Shown: positions 47,521-58,710, numbered from the stretch's first letter. The stretch: DNA of 64,000 bases from Synechocystis sp. LKSZ1 (GCF_040436315.1 NZ_AP031572.1:1426001-1490000); one strand, 5' to 3'. Translations and numbers: made by a program. Notes: generated from the sequence alone by a model not told the origin.

Positions 47521-50500
47521 ATGTCCAAGCGGCGATTAAATCCGACTTTACCTAGTCTTTCCAGCCAGAGAGCCATGGGATGGCGGGTTTTGGGAATGCT
47601 TCTGTTGAGCCTCGGATCATTTTGGGTGGCACCGGTTCAAGCAAGGCCGGTTCCATCCTTATCCCCCCTAACCCAAGCTCCAGGGGAGAAAACCGCAGAA
47701 GCCTTATTAGACCAAGCCTGGCAATTGTTCATCCAAGGAACAGCGGCATCCCGTCAACAGGCCCTGGAAATTTTGCAACAGGTCATAGAGCGCTACCAGC
47801 AACAGGGCCAAACCCAAGCCCAGGCTAAGACCTTACAGATGCTGGGTCTTGTCCGCTATGCTCTCTCCCAGTATTCGGAATCAGCCCAGGCCTATCAACA
47901 AGCGTTGCAGTTATTTCAGCAGTTAGGCCTCCGTAGCGAAACTGCCTATCTCCAGGTCAGTTTGGCCATGACCTATCTCAACCTCAGCGATTATCCCCAG
48001 GCCCTCTCACTACTCCAGCAAGCCCAGGCCACGTTCCGGGAACTCCAGGATAACCAAGGCCTGGCCAATGCCTTGAGTCAGACCGGGCAAGTCTATTACA
48101 AACAGGGACAAACGCCAGCAGCCATTGCGGCTTTAAATCAGGCCCTTACCCTACAACAGCAACTGGGAGAGAAGGATGCCCAGGTGGCAACCCTGCAAAG
48201 TTTAGCCATCTTTTACATCAACCTGGGTCAACTCCAGGAAGCGGAAAAAGTGCTGAACCAAGCCCAGGCCCTCGACCCCACCAACCAAACCCTGGTGGAT
48301 CAGATCGCGACCATTCTCCGTTCCCGTGCTTTGCCAGGAGATATTATGACCCTCGAAGATCTCGAAGGGCTTCTGGCACAATTCAAGGCCGCTGGCGATC
48401 GCCATAATACTGCCACCACGTTAATGTCCATGGGCACCATCCACAGTAGTCGGGGGCGTCACCGCCAAGCCCTGGCCACCTACCAAGAGGCCTTGGCCCT
48501 CTACCAAGCCGTGGGCCTCCAAGATGGGGTCGCCTCTGCCCTCAAAAATATTGGCCAAGAAAACCAAGCCTTGGGACAATATCAAGCCAGTTTAGAGGCC
48601 TTTACCCAGGCCCTGACCTTAGCCCAACGCAGTCAAAACCAGTCAGAGCAAACGGGGATTACCCTGAGCCTAGCGGACATCTATGCAACCCTGGGCAGTT
48701 ACGAAACCAGTCTGGACTATTACCAACAGGGTTTAACCCTGGCCCAACAATCCCAAAGTCGTTTTCAAGAAGCCATGGCCCTGATGGGATTGACCTATCT
48801 CTATCGGCTAAAAGGAAACTATACGCCAGCCCTCGCCCTAGCCCAAAAGGCCGTGGTGATCTGGGAGCAGGAAAAACAACCCCTCTCCGAAGCGGCCGCC
48901 CTCTCTAGTTTGGTGCGTCTTTACGAAGCGATGGGGAATTATCCCCAGGCCCTGGCGGAGAATCAACGCATTCAACAAATCGCGACTCAGATTAAGGACC
49001 CCTGGATTGGGGCCTTGGCCAATGGCTTCTACGGGCGTATTTATCTGGCCATGGGCCAGCCGGAATTGGGTCTGAAACCAGCCCAGGCAGCAGTCGCTAG
49101 TCTGCAACAGTCCCAACAAAATGTGGCCCTGGCCCCCAACTTGGTCAACTTGGCTAAAATTTATGTCAGTCTCCAGCAAGTTCCCCAGGCCCTACAAACC
49201 TACCAACAGGCCCTGACCCTCTGGCAACAACTTGGTGACCGCCTAGGGGAAGTCAGTACCCGTTACGAAATCAGTCGTCTCTACCGGGCTCAGGGCCAAT
49301 TACCGGAAGCCCGCCGGGAGATCGAACAGGCCTTAGCAATTACCGAAGACCTCCGCAATACCGTTAAATCTCAGGATCTCCGCCAAAGCTACTTTTCTAC
49401 CGTTCAGGACTACTACGAGTTTTACATTGACTTGTTGATGGAACTGCACCAGCGTCAACCGGATCAAGGGCTCAATCGGCTGGCCCTGGAGACGAGCGAA
49501 CGAGCCAGGGCCCGTAGCTTATTGGAATTACTCACCGAAGCCAATACCGACATTCGTCGTGGCCTTGATCCCAAGCTCCATCAACAGGCGCAACAACTAC
49601 AAATCCAACTCCAACAATTAGAAGCCGGTCGTCAGCAAGTCCTGGCCAAGGGAGAAACGGGAGAGGCGTTAACGGATCTGGATCAGCAACTACGTCAAAC
49701 CCGCCAGGCCTACCAAAGCCTATTGGAAACAATTCGTCGCCAAAACCCTGACTATGCGGCCTTGACCCAACCTCGTCCCTTAACCCTCCAGGAAATCCAA
49801 GGCCAATTGGATGACCAGACCCTGCTCCTGGAGTATTACCTCGGCACGGACAGGAGCTATCTCTGGCTAGTGAGTGCCCAGGGGATGAGCAGTTATATCT
49901 TGCCGCCCAGGGCCGAACTGGAAAAGGCCGTGCGCCAATTTCGTCAGTTTCTCCAACATCCAGGCAAAGTAACCACCGTCGGCTATCCCCCTGCTTCGGC
50001 AGTGCAATTGGGCCAGGCCCTCCTCGGGCCGGTTCAGTCCCAATTTACTCAAAAACGATTCGTAATCGTGGCCGATGGCGCGTTACAGTATTTTCCCTTT
50101 GCCGCCCTCCCTCTACCCGGTCAAAAGCAACCCCTGATGGTCGAGCACGAAGTGAGCTATCTTCCCTCCGCTTCTACCCTGGCTATCCTCCGCCAACAGG
50201 CCCGCCAACGGCCAATGGCCCCTAAGACCCTGACATTATTTGCCGATCCGGTCTTTAACGCCCAGGATGAACGATTCAGGGCCATCCACAAACCCCAGAC
50301 TTCGCCCACCGTCGTCGCCGCTGGTTTATCCGTGGCCCGGGCTGCCCAGGCCTTGGGGATTGAGTGGAATCGGTTACCCGGTACCCAGGCCGAAGCGCAG
50401 GCCATCGCCGCCTTAGTTCCCGCAGCTCAACGACAGACAGCCCTCGGTTTCCAAGCCAGTCAGGCCGAGGTTTTGCAACCGGAGTTGAGTCAATACCGCT

Positions 50501-50943
50501 TCATTCACTTTGCCACCCATGGTTTGGCCAATACGGAAAAACCCGAGTTATCCGCCATTATTATGTCCCTACTGGATGAACAGGGCAACGCCATCAATGG
50601 CTTCTTACGCTTGCAAGACGTCTACAATCTCAATCTCGGTGCAGACTTGGTGGTGCTAAGTGCCTGTCAAACGGGCTTGGGTCAAGTGATTCGGGGTGAA
50701 GGTCTGATCGGTCTGACGCGGGGTTTTATGTATGCCGGGGCCCCGCGGGTCGTTACCAGCCTCTGGAATGTGGATGATGCCGGGACGGCTGTCCTCATGA
50801 CTCATTTCTATGAAGGGATGCTGCGGGATAATCTCCCCCCCAGTGCGGCCCTGCGTCAGGCCCAGCTCAAACTTTGGCAAACACCCCAATGGCAATCCCC
50901 CTACTATTGGGCAGCGTTTACGCTCCAGGGAGAATGGCGTTAG
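47521..50943 (+). CDS. TPR-repeat CHAT-domain caspase-like protein, exported
   Basis: The 1140-residue protein has a signal peptide (about 20-42; GWRVLGMLLLSLGSFW), then about 14 TPR-type repeats to residue 640, a helical region, and a C-terminal CHAT domain (about 840-1140). The caspase-like dyad is intact: His1000 in FATHG and Cys1049 in LSACQTG. CHAT proteases (including cyanobacterial HetF-like and CRISPR-associated members) cleave protein partners, but the substrate here is unknown. The signal peptide suggests periplasmic or lumenal location. It is monocistronic and has no CRISPR nearby. Confidence 0.92.
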   Translation: MSKRRLNPTLPSLSSQRAMGWRVLGMLLLSLGSFWVAPVQARPVPSLSPLTQAPGEKTAEALLDQAWQLFIQGTAASRQQALEILQQVIERYQQQGQTQAQAKTLQMLGLVRYALSQYSESAQAYQQALQLFQQLGLRSETAYLQVSLAMTYLNLSDYPQALSLLQQAQATFRELQDNQGLANALSQTGQVYYKQGQTPAAIAALNQALTLQQQLGEKDAQVATLQSLAIFYINLGQLQEAEKVLNQAQALDPTNQTLVDQIATILRSRALPGDIMTLEDLEGLLAQFKAAGDRHNTATTLMSMGTIHSSRGRHRQALATYQEALALYQAVGLQDGVASALKNIGQENQALGQYQASLEAFTQALTLAQRSQNQSEQTGITLSLADIYATLGSYETSLDYYQQGLTLAQQSQSRFQEAMALMGLTYLYRLKGNYTPALALAQKAVVIWEQEKQPLSEAAALSSLVRLYEAMGNYPQALAENQRIQQIATQIKDPWIGALANGFYGRIYLAMGQPELGLKPAQAAVASLQQSQQNVALAPNLVNLAKIYVSLQQVPQALQTYQQALTLWQQLGDRLGEVSTRYEISRLYRAQGQLPEARREIEQALAITEDLRNTVKSQDLRQSYFSTVQDYYEFYIDLLMELHQRQPDQGLNRLALETSERARARSLLELLTEANTDIRRGLDPKLHQQAQQLQIQLQQLEAGRQQVLAKGETGEALTDLDQQLRQTRQAYQSLLETIRRQNPDYAALTQPRPLTLQEIQGQLDDQTLLLEYYLGTDRSYLWLVSAQGMSSYILPPRAELEKAVRQFRQFLQHPGKVTTVGYPPASAVQLGQALLGPVQSQFTQKRFVIVADGALQYFPFAALPLPGQKQPLMVEHEVSYLPSASTLAILRQQARQRPMAPKTLTLFADPVFNAQDERFRAIHKPQTSPTVVAAGLSVARAAQALGIEWNRLPGTQAEAQAIAALVPAAQRQTALGFQASQAEVLQPELSQYRFIHFATHGLANTEKPELSAIIMSLLDEQGNAINGFLRLQDVYNLNLGADLVVLSACQTGLGQVIRGEGLIGLTRGFMYAGAPRVVTSLWNVDDAGTAVLMTHFYEGMLRDNLPPSAALRQAQLKLWQTPQWQSPYYWAAFTLQGEWR

Positions 50944-51017
50944 AGCGACCGCTCAGGGTCTTGTCCTGAGGCGGAAGCGGAGAGGCCCTGAACCGGATAA
51001 GAGGAGGTGAGTTTTCC

Positions 51018-51050
51018 ATGGATCACCGGCTCAAAATCCGATACATTTAA
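51018..51050 (+). CDS. possible 10-residue leader peptide with perfect Shine-Dalgarno
   Basis: An ATG at 51018 codes for MDHRLKIRYI before a TAA at 51048. It is preceded at 51002-51010 by AGGAGGTGA, complementary to the 16S rRNA 3' end over nine bases and seven bases upstream. The peptide is not a known attenuator type. It lies 52 bases before the Hpt gene and may couple to it or be a chance match. Confidence 0.35.
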   Translation: MDHRLKIRYI

Positions 51051-51102
51051 GGGAAGTATGCTCCTACTTTCCTCCGGGCAGGCAGGGGTCTAGTCGCTCT
51101 TT

Positions 51103-52023
51103 ATGGAGGACATCAGTTTGGATCAGCAGAAAATCCTCGGCTACTTCATTGAAGAGGCCAAAGAACACCTTGAAACTCTAGAGCGTGGCATCCTAGAGCT
51201 CACCACCGTCATTGATGATCAGGAGCGACTGAACGAGATGTTCCGGGCGGCTCACTCCGTTAAAGGAGGAGCAGCAATGTTGGGTTACACCAGCATTCAA
51301 AAAACAGCCCACCGTCTAGAAGATGCCTTTAAAATTCTGCGGGAGCACCGCGTTTCCGTTGACCAAAAGCTAGAGTCCCTCTTTCTCAAGGGCTACGATA
51401 TTCTCCAGGATCTGGTAGAAAAGCTCCAGAGTCCCCAGGGCCTCCAGGCCGATGAAGCCGACTCCATTGTTGAAGGTGCTCATCAGCAATTTGAAGACCT
51501 GCAAAACTACCTCAACTATCTCCTCACCCAGGGCGAGACCAGTGCTCCTAAAGCTGAAGTAGCCCCGTCGCCACCGACTCCCGCTCCGGCTCCCACGACT
51601 AACGCACCCCAGGAAATTAAATCGGTGCTACGGAAAATGCTCCAGGGCTTTAAACAGGAGGTCAGTCCAACGGGCCGTCAAGCCCTCCAGGAACTCTGTG
51701 CCAGCTTAGCTCCGTTGGCCCCCCGACAAAACCGCTGGCAAGACCTGGTGCAACTTGCCGGTAAGGCCATTGCCAATCCGCGCCACTCCTACCGTACCCT
51801 CGCTCCTGTTGTGCTGAAGGATCTCAAGCAAGGCTGTGACTATATTGAATTAGAACAGACCGATAAAATTGCCCCCAGTCCCGGTCTAAAACAACTAGCA
51901 GAGGCGTCTTTGCCCCAAGTCCTAGTGCCGGCTGATCCCCAGGGAGCCGCCAGGATTCTGCTCCAGGTGTTTAATCCTCAACAGGTCAACCAATTAGTGC
52001 AGTTGCTAGCCCAAAGCCACTAG
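51103..52023 (+). CDS. Hpt domain (CheA-like N-terminal) phosphotransfer protein
   Basis: The 306-residue protein begins with a histidine phosphotransfer domain (about 10-115): MFRAAHSVKGGAAMLG, where His is the phospho-acceptor, with flanking helices as in CheA P1. A Pro-rich linker (about 150-175, APAPTT) leads to a second helical domain of unknown function (175-306). No kinase or receiver is adjacent, so its partner must be encoded elsewhere, for example the hybrid kinase at 61.9-64 kb or chemotaxis-like systems controlling pili. The start is the ATG at 51103. Confidence 0.85.
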   Translation: MEDISLDQQKILGYFIEEAKEHLETLERGILELTTVIDDQERLNEMFRAAHSVKGGAAMLGYTSIQKTAHRLEDAFKILREHRVSVDQKLESLFLKGYDILQDLVEKLQSPQGLQADEADSIVEGAHQQFEDLQNYLNYLLTQGETSAPKAEVAPSPPTPAPAPTTNAPQEIKSVLRKMLQGFKQEVSPTGRQALQELCASLAPLAPRQNRWQDLVQLAGKAIANPRHSYRTLAPVVLKDLKQGCDYIELEQTDKIAPSPGLKQLAEASLPQVLVPADPQGAARILLQVFNPQQVNQLVQLLAQSH

Positions 52024-52089
52024 ATAGGAGCAAATCTTGGTAGAGTAGGTAATTGTTTTGCAAAACGTTACCCCCCAACGTCCAAGGTT

Positions 52090-52779
52090 ATGACCAACGC
52101 AGTGGATGATAAAACCATCGTTAAGGATTATTTCAATGCTACGGGTTTTGACCGGTGGCGGCGCATCTACGGCAATGGAGAAGTCAATAAAGTCCAGAAA
52201 GATATTCGCATTGGCCATCAACGTACCATCGATACGGTTCTGGATTGGCTCCGGGCCGACGGCAACTTGGCGGGGCTTCTGGTCTGTGATGCAGGTTGTG
52301 GGGTCGGCAGTCTGAGTATTCCCCTGGCCCAGAGTGGGGCCTTGGTCTATGCCAGTGACATTTCGGAAAAAATGGTCGGGGAAGCCCAACAAAAGGCTCG
52401 GGAAATTTTGGGCTATGGGAATTGTCCAACGTTTATGGCCCAAGACCTGGCCCAGTTGAGCGGCAAGTACCACACGGTTATTTGCTTGGATGTGTTAATC
52501 CATTACCCCACCACCGAAGCCGCCCAAATGATTGCCCACTTAGCTTCTTTGGCAGAACATCGTTTAATCTTGAGCTTTGCCCCCAAAACCCTCGGCCTCA
52601 CCCTACTTAAGAAAATTGGTGAGCTTTTCCCTGGCCCTAGCAAAACCACTCGGGCCTACCAGCATCAGGAAGCGGACATTGTCCAAATCTTAAAAGAGAA
52701 TGGTTTTACCCTACGACGCAATGGCATGACCAGCACTCGTTTTTACTTCTCCCGCATCCTCGAAGCGGTGCGGGCCTAA
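52090..52779 (+). CDS. chlM: magnesium-protoporphyrin O-methyltransferase
   Basis: ChlM methylates Mg-protoporphyrin IX with S-adenosylmethionine on the way to chlorophyll. The 229 residues start DDKTIVKDYFNATGFDRWRRIYG, a family hallmark, and have the SAM motif VCDAGCGVGSLSIPLA, ICLDVLIHYP and the C-terminal GMTSTRFYFSRILEAV. Length is normal. panB follows after six bases, so the two share a transcript. Gun4, which stimulates the preceding step, is elsewhere in the window. Confidence 0.97.
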   Translation: MTNAVDDKTIVKDYFNATGFDRWRRIYGNGEVNKVQKDIRIGHQRTIDTVLDWLRADGNLAGLLVCDAGCGVGSLSIPLAQSGALVYASDISEKMVGEAQQKAREILGYGNCPTFMAQDLAQLSGKYHTVICLDVLIHYPTTEAAQMIAHLASLAEHRLILSFAPKTLGLTLLKKIGELFPGPSKTTRAYQHQEADIVQILKENGFTLRRNGMTSTRFYFSRILEAVRA

Positions 52780-52785
52780 ACTCCT

Positions 52786-53574
52786 ATGCCCATTACTCCC
52801 CTCACCCTCCAGGACCGGAAACAGGCCCAGCGTCCCATTGTCGCCTTAACCGCCTGGGATTGGAGCCTTGCTACCCTCCTCGACCAAGTGGGGGTCGATG
52901 TCATTTTGGTGGGGGATTCCCTAGCAATGGTGGCCCTGGGCTACGAAAATACCCTGCCCATTACCCTTGACCAGATGATTCACCATGCGGCCGCAGTGAA
53001 GCGGGGGGTGAAACAGGCCCTAGTGGTCTGTGATTTGCCCTTTCTCAGTTATCAAGAAAGTCTGGCCCAGGCTATTCATTCCGCCGGTCGTCTACTCAAG
53101 GAAGCCGGGGTTCAGGCCGTCAAACTAGAAGGGGGCCATCCTCGTCTGCTGGAAACCGTGACTCATCTCGTCGAAGTAGGCATTCCGGTCATGGGCCATG
53201 TGGGCCTAACGCCCCAATCCGTTCACCAATTGGGCTATCGCCAACAGGGCCAGTCGGCTCTCGCCGCCGAACGAATTTTTAACCAGGCCATTGCCCTAGC
53301 CGAAGCAGGGGTATTTGCTTTGGTACTAGAACACATTCCGGCTCCCTTGGCCCAAAAAATTACCGCCATGGTGGCCATTCCGACTATTGGTATTGGGGCT
53401 GGCCCCCACTGCGATGGCCAAGTGCTGGTAACGGCGGATCTCCTGGGTCTAACAGCAAAAGCCCCCCCCTTTGCCAAGGTTTATCTGGCCCTGCAACCGC
53501 TGATTACCCAAGCCATCCAAGACTATAGTCTCGACGTCCGAGAAAGGCGTTTTCCTGGGGAGGCAAAAACTTAA
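52786..53574 (+). CDS. panB: 3-methyl-2-oxobutanoate hydroxymethyltransferase
   Basis: PanB adds a hydroxymethyl group from 5,10-methylene-tetrahydrofolate to alpha-ketoisovalerate, the first committed step to pantothenate and coenzyme A. The 262 residues contain [36 protein letters not shown] (Mg-binding Asp), [23 protein letters not shown] and [15 protein letters not shown]. Length fits. The pathway partner panC is not in the window. Confidence 0.96.
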   Translation: MPITPLTLQDRKQAQRPIVALTAWDWSLATLLDQVGVDVILVGDSLAMVALGYENTLPITLDQMIHHAAAVKRGVKQALVVCDLPFLSYQESLAQAIHSAGRLLKEAGVQAVKLEGGHPRLLETVTHLVEVGIPVMGHVGLTPQSVHQLGYRQQGQSALAAERIFNQAIALAEAGVFALVLEHIPAPLAQKITAMVAIPTIGIGAGPHCDGQVLVTADLLGLTAKAPPFAKVYLALQPLITQAIQDYSLDVRERRFPGEAKT

Positions 53575-53639
53575 GGTTTCTGGGTAAAAACCTCCGCTAT
53601 AATCACGCCGTCCCCCTCTTCCCCCGTTGTGTGATTCCC

Positions 53640-54659
53640 ATGGCCCAGGTGTCTTGTTTACCGGATAATCAAACCGTGCCGATTAACTCAGGAGAAACAA
53701 TCCTGGAGGCCCTCACCACTGCCGAGATTCCCATTACTCACGTTTGCGGCGGTCAGGCCTACTGCTCTACCTGTCGGATTATGCTCCTAGAAGGTATTGA
53801 AAATTGTACTCAACCCACCCAGGCTGAAGTCGCCCTAGCTAAGAGTCTGGATTTTCCCTTTCATGTGCGGCTGGCCTGTCAAACCAAGGTGACGGAGGGT
53901 AATGTTTCGGTGCGACGCCTCATCCTCGACCAAGAGGATATCAGCATTGTTGACCATCAATTTGTGAGTAAGCTGTCGGGAAATCGCAAGTTAGTGGCCC
54001 TGTTAGTGGCCAGAATCCGAGGCATCCATGATTTTGATGAAGTGAACTTTCCCTACGATGTCTTTTATGTGATGAGCCGTTATTTTCAGTCGGCTAATCA
54101 GATTATTAGCAAGTACGGGGGGAGCACGAATAACTACTTGGGAACAACCCTGGTGGCGACCTTTGGCCTAGAAGACGATGCTAATCCCCAGGAATTTACC
54201 GAGCGGGCTGTCTGGGCCGGCTTAGAAATGTTGAAGGCGGTTAAAGGCCTGAATGAATTTCTCACTCAATTGTCCTATTCCCCCATTAGTCTCAGCCTGG
54301 GCATCCACACTGGCCCAGTGGTCTTGGTGGCCGTGGATACGCAAAATCAGCAATTGGTGACGCCCATTGGCAAGGCAGTTAACTTGGCTAGCTTGATCGA
54401 ATCGGCCAATAAAGAAGGCAATACGCAACTGTTAGTGTCGGAGTCGGTGTATCGCCAAATTCAAGCAAAAGCAGTCAGCGAGCGGACGGGCCGCCTAACG
54501 ACTTCCGACGGTGAGCTTAAAATCTTTGCCATCAGTACCCTGGAGGGGGAAGCGCCTCCCTTTACTGCCAAAAATACTGGGCTAGCTGAATCCTCCCTAC
54601 TCAAGCGGGTCGCTGGTTTTATGGAGCGCTTTGCGGGCCGCAAGAGCAAACAACGTTAG
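53640..54659 (+). CDS. [2Fe-2S] ferredoxin fused to a degenerate class III cyclase domain
   Basis: From the ATG at 53640 (an in-frame GTG at 53631 adds three residues) the protein has 339 residues. Residues 1-95 form an adrenodoxin-like [2Fe-2S] ferredoxin with Cys 36, 42, 45 and 80 (HVCGGQAYCSTCR; RLACQT). Residues about 110-285 follow the class III adenylate/guanylate cyclase fold (GGSTNNYLGTTLVATFGL; SLGIHTGPVVL; GKAVNLASLIESA). The two metal-binding Asp are replaced: Arg in VARIRG and Thr in LGTT. The transition-state Arg is Leu (NLASL), so cyclase activity is unlikely. It may be a redox-responsive binding domain. It follows panB by 65 bases. Confidence 0.85.
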   Translation: MAQVSCLPDNQTVPINSGETILEALTTAEIPITHVCGGQAYCSTCRIMLLEGIENCTQPTQAEVALAKSLDFPFHVRLACQTKVTEGNVSVRRLILDQEDISIVDHQFVSKLSGNRKLVALLVARIRGIHDFDEVNFPYDVFYVMSRYFQSANQIISKYGGSTNNYLGTTLVATFGLEDDANPQEFTERAVWAGLEMLKAVKGLNEFLTQLSYSPISLSLGIHTGPVVLVAVDTQNQQLVTPIGKAVNLASLIESANKEGNTQLLVSESVYRQIQAKAVSERTGRLTTSDGELKIFAISTLEGEAPPFTAKNTGLAESSLLKRVAGFMERFAGRKSKQR

Positions 54660-54686
54660 TCCTCCGCCTGTTGGCCCCCAAGGAAA

Positions 54687-54709
54687 AGGGCACCGCTAAC
54701 CGATGCCCT
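54687..54709 (-). terminator. hairpin terminator after atpD-atpC
   Basis: On the minus strand AGGGCA (54709-54704) pairs with TGCCCT (54692-54687) across an 11-base loop and is followed by TTTTCC. It lies 32 bases past the atpC stop and would end the ATP synthase transcript. Confidence 0.5.
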
Positions 54710-54740
54710 CAGTACTTTGATTCAGTTGCTTAACAAAAGT

Positions 54741-55154
54741 CTAGTTGACCGTGCCACCGGCGGCCTGTAGACGCGCCCGCGCTTTTTTCAAGGCTTGGTT
54801 GGCTTTGATTTGCTTGGGTTTTTCACCGGTGCGATTGGCCTCATTTAAGACTTCTTGGGCCTTGCTGTAGTCTTGGCGAGCGGTTTCTTTATCAATGGCG
54901 CTCCCCATTTCAGCGGCATTCACGAGAACTTTGATCTCGTTATTTTCCACCTCGGCAAAGCCCCCCATCACCGCAATATTTTGCCAATCCTTGCCGGGAC
55001 GGACACGCATAACGCCGATGTCTAGGGCCGTTAGCAGAGGGGCGTGGTTACTGAGAATACCCAGTTGGCCCGTTGTACTGGGGAGGATGACTTCCTGTAC
55101 TGCATCATCCCAAACCACCTTATCGGGGGTAATAACTCGTACTGTTAATGTCAT
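54741..55154 (-). CDS. atpC: ATP synthase epsilon subunit
   Basis: Epsilon couples and regulates F1 in the thylakoid ATP synthase. The 137-residue product has the N-terminal beta sandwich ([34 protein letters not shown] and [12 protein letters not shown]) and the C-terminal two-helix hairpin. Cyanobacteria encode beta and epsilon in a separate operon from the other subunits, and that is the arrangement here. The gap to atpD is 111 bases. Confidence 0.97.
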   Translation of the reverse strand: MTLTVRVITPDKVVWDDAVQEVILPSTTGQLGILSNHAPLLTALDIGVMRVRPGKDWQNIAVMGGFAEVENNEIKVLVNAAEMGSAIDKETARQDYSKAQEVLNEANRTGEKPKQIKANQALKKARARLQAAGGTVN

Positions 55155-55265
55155 TTTTCTATGAAGTTCCGTTTTAGAGAATACACCGGGCTAGTACCAG
55201 CGAAGGACTGCTCCGGCCAGGAGCGGGCCCCAAGCAAGAACAATCCTTTTGATGGTGCTGAAGGA

Positions 55266-56723
<1,458 letters not shown>

Positions 56724-56841
56724 CTAGGGATTTGTTTATAGTTAGACTACAGGACAAGTATTGAGCTTTAGTCAAATTTTCCACTCTATACATTACCACC
56801 TCAGGGGATCGGCCAACAGGGAAGCCCGGAGCAAATCAGCC

Positions 56842-57822
56842 CTACTTTTGGGCAGAGCGGGGAGTAAGGGGAAAACTCAAATAGGTCATACGTTTGATCT
56901 CCCGACGACCTCGGGCCACGGAATCCAAAATCAGGCCACAGGTAAAACTGATAAAACCGAGGGAGAGAATAGAAGCTGCTACGATCAGTGTCGGAAAGCG
57001 AGGTACCTGTCCCGTTTCCAGATAAGTCTTGAAAATGGGAATTGACAAAATCAAGGTCAAGCAGGACAGCAAGAGAAAAATCAGGCCAAAGAAGAGCAGA
57101 GGTCGCACTTCTTTAAAGAGTAGAATTGCCGTTCCTAGTACCCGCCAACCATCCGTAAAGGTTTTGAGCTTGCTTTCAGAGCCGGGGGGCCGAGAACCGT
57201 AGAGGATGGGGTCTTCGGCAAAGGGAATCTTGAGTTCTAGGGTATGAACCGTTAACTCGGTTTCAATCTCAAAGCCATTGGACAGGGCCGGGAAGGACTT
57301 AACAAAGCGTCGTGAAAAAATCCGATAGCCCGATAGCATGTCATCTAACTGGGCATTGAAGAGGAACTTCACCACCCCTGTCAAGAATAAATTGCCGCCT
57401 CGATGGCCCAGGCGATAGGCCGTTTTATCCCGCTGATCCGACCGTCGGGCCCCCACCACCATATCGAGATTATCTTGAATCAGGCGTTGAATCAGACGAG
57501 GGGCCGCCTCCACCTCATAGGTATTATCGCCATCCACCAGAACATAAATATCAGCCTCAATGTCCGCAAACATGCGGCGCACCACATTACCCTTACCCTG
57601 CATCGGCTCATAGCAGACAATGGCTCCAGCCTGGCGGGCCAAGGCCGCCGTCGCATCGGTGGAACGATTGTCATAGACATAGACCTGGGCCTGGGGTAGT
57701 ACCTGTTGAAAGCCCTGTACCACCGGGACAATGGTGAGTTCCTCGTTGTAGCAGGGAACAATCACCGCAATGCGATAGGTTTCGAGGGTGGGCATAGGGG
57801 ACAGGGACAAGGACTCAAGCAT
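56842..57822 (-). CDS. GT2 family glycosyltransferase with C-terminal membrane helices
   Basis: The 326-residue enzyme resembles dolichyl-phosphate mannose/glucose synthases. The catalytic domain has VIVPCYNEELTIVPVV, the DxD-type motif LVDGDNTYE, GARR and the acceptor-side region DDMLSGYRIFSRRFVKSFPAL. Two membrane helices at about 241-265 and 278-302 anchor it with the active site in the cytosol. It probably moves a sugar from a nucleotide donor to a polyprenyl-phosphate or glycolipid; the precise substrate is not evident. A second ATG at 57795 gives MPTLETYRIAVIVPCYN, a plausible shorter start. Confidence 0.85.
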   Translation of the reverse strand: MLESLSLSPMPTLETYRIAVIVPCYNEELTIVPVVQGFQQVLPQAQVYVYDNRSTDATAALARQAGAIVCYEPMQGKGNVVRRMFADIEADIYVLVDGDNTYEVEAAPRLIQRLIQDNLDMVVGARRSDQRDKTAYRLGHRGGNLFLTGVVKFLFNAQLDDMLSGYRIFSRRFVKSFPALSNGFEIETELTVHTLELKIPFAEDPILYGSRPPGSESKLKTFTDGWRVLGTAILLFKEVRPLLFFGLIFLLLSCLTLILSIPIFKTYLETGQVPRFPTLIVAASILSLGFISFTCGLILDSVARGRREIKRMTYLSFPLTPRSAQK

Positions 57823-57979
57823 GGGTCTGGGGCCGGCCAGGGCCGCCGGGGAGGGACAGGAATGGAACCAATTTTAACCGCAAGGGGCCGTTGCCCATGC
57901 TGGGGGAAGCAATCCCGTCGATTCGCTATAGTGGAATCAATGATTATTTTTTGCTCAGTACACTTTCTAGGCAAACACC

Positions 57980-58645
57980 ATGGGACTTTTCGGATTCGGT
58001 AAAAAAGCGGCCATGCCCGCTCCCACAGACGCTCTACCGGGTCGGGCAACCCCCATGCCGGTACCGGCTCAGCATTTTGTCAATGGCCACCCCATTCAGG
58101 GCCCCTTTCCCGCTGGTCTGGAAATGGCCCTATTTGGGCTGGGTTGTTTTTGGGGCGCCGAGCGTAAGTTTTGGCAGTTACCCGGCGTGTATTCCACCGC
58201 TGTCGGCTATGCTGCGGGTTATACGCCCAACCCCACCTACCACGAAGTCTGTACGGGGATGACGGGCCATAATGAAGTGGTTTTAGTGGTTTTCGATCCC
58301 CAGCAGATTAGCTACAGCCAACTCCTAAAAGTATTTTGGGAAAGCCACGACCCCACCCAAGGTATGCGCCAGGGGAATGATGCCGGCACCCAGTACCGTT
58401 CGGGGATTTACACCTACTCCGAGGCCCAAGGTCAGCAGGCCGAGACCTCCAAGGCCCAGTATCAACAGGCCCTGGCCCAAGCGGGTTATGGCCCTATCAC
58501 TACGGAAATTTTACCTGCGCCGGCTTTCTACTACGCCGAGGATTATCACCAACAGTACTTAGCCAAAAACCCCAATGGTTACTGTGGTCTGGGAGGAACT
58601 AATGTGGCCTGTCCCCTGCCACTGAATGTTCCAGTTCAGGCCTAA
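57980..58645 (+). CDS. msrA: peptide methionine sulfoxide reductase MsrA
   Basis: MsrA repairs methionine S-sulfoxide. The 221 residues include [18 protein letters not shown] with the catalytic Cys, [10 protein letters not shown], and the C-terminal [20 protein letters not shown] carrying the resolving Cys. The N-terminal 45 residues ([15 protein letters not shown]) are longer than the minimal family core, as often in cyanobacteria and plastids. It is transcribed alone and followed by a terminator at 58663-58695. Confidence 0.96.
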   Translation: MGLFGFGKKAAMPAPTDALPGRATPMPVPAQHFVNGHPIQGPFPAGLEMALFGLGCFWGAERKFWQLPGVYSTAVGYAAGYTPNPTYHEVCTGMTGHNEVVLVVFDPQQISYSQLLKVFWESHDPTQGMRQGNDAGTQYRSGIYTYSEAQGQQAETSKAQYQQALAQAGYGPITTEILPAPAFYYAEDYHQQYLAKNPNGYCGLGGTNVACPLPLNVPVQA

Positions 58646-58662
58646 ACTTACCTTCTGTTTGT

Positions 58663-58695
58663 CCCCCGGTGCTGGCTCGTATCGGGGGATTTTTA
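58663..58695 (+). terminator. rho-independent terminator after msrA
   Basis: CCCCCG (58663-58668) pairs with CGGGGG (58683-58688) over a 14-base loop, followed by ATTTTTAT. It ends the msrA transcript just before the convergent NACHT gene. Confidence 0.75.
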
Positions 58696-58710
58696 TCGGT
58701 TCTGACACCG

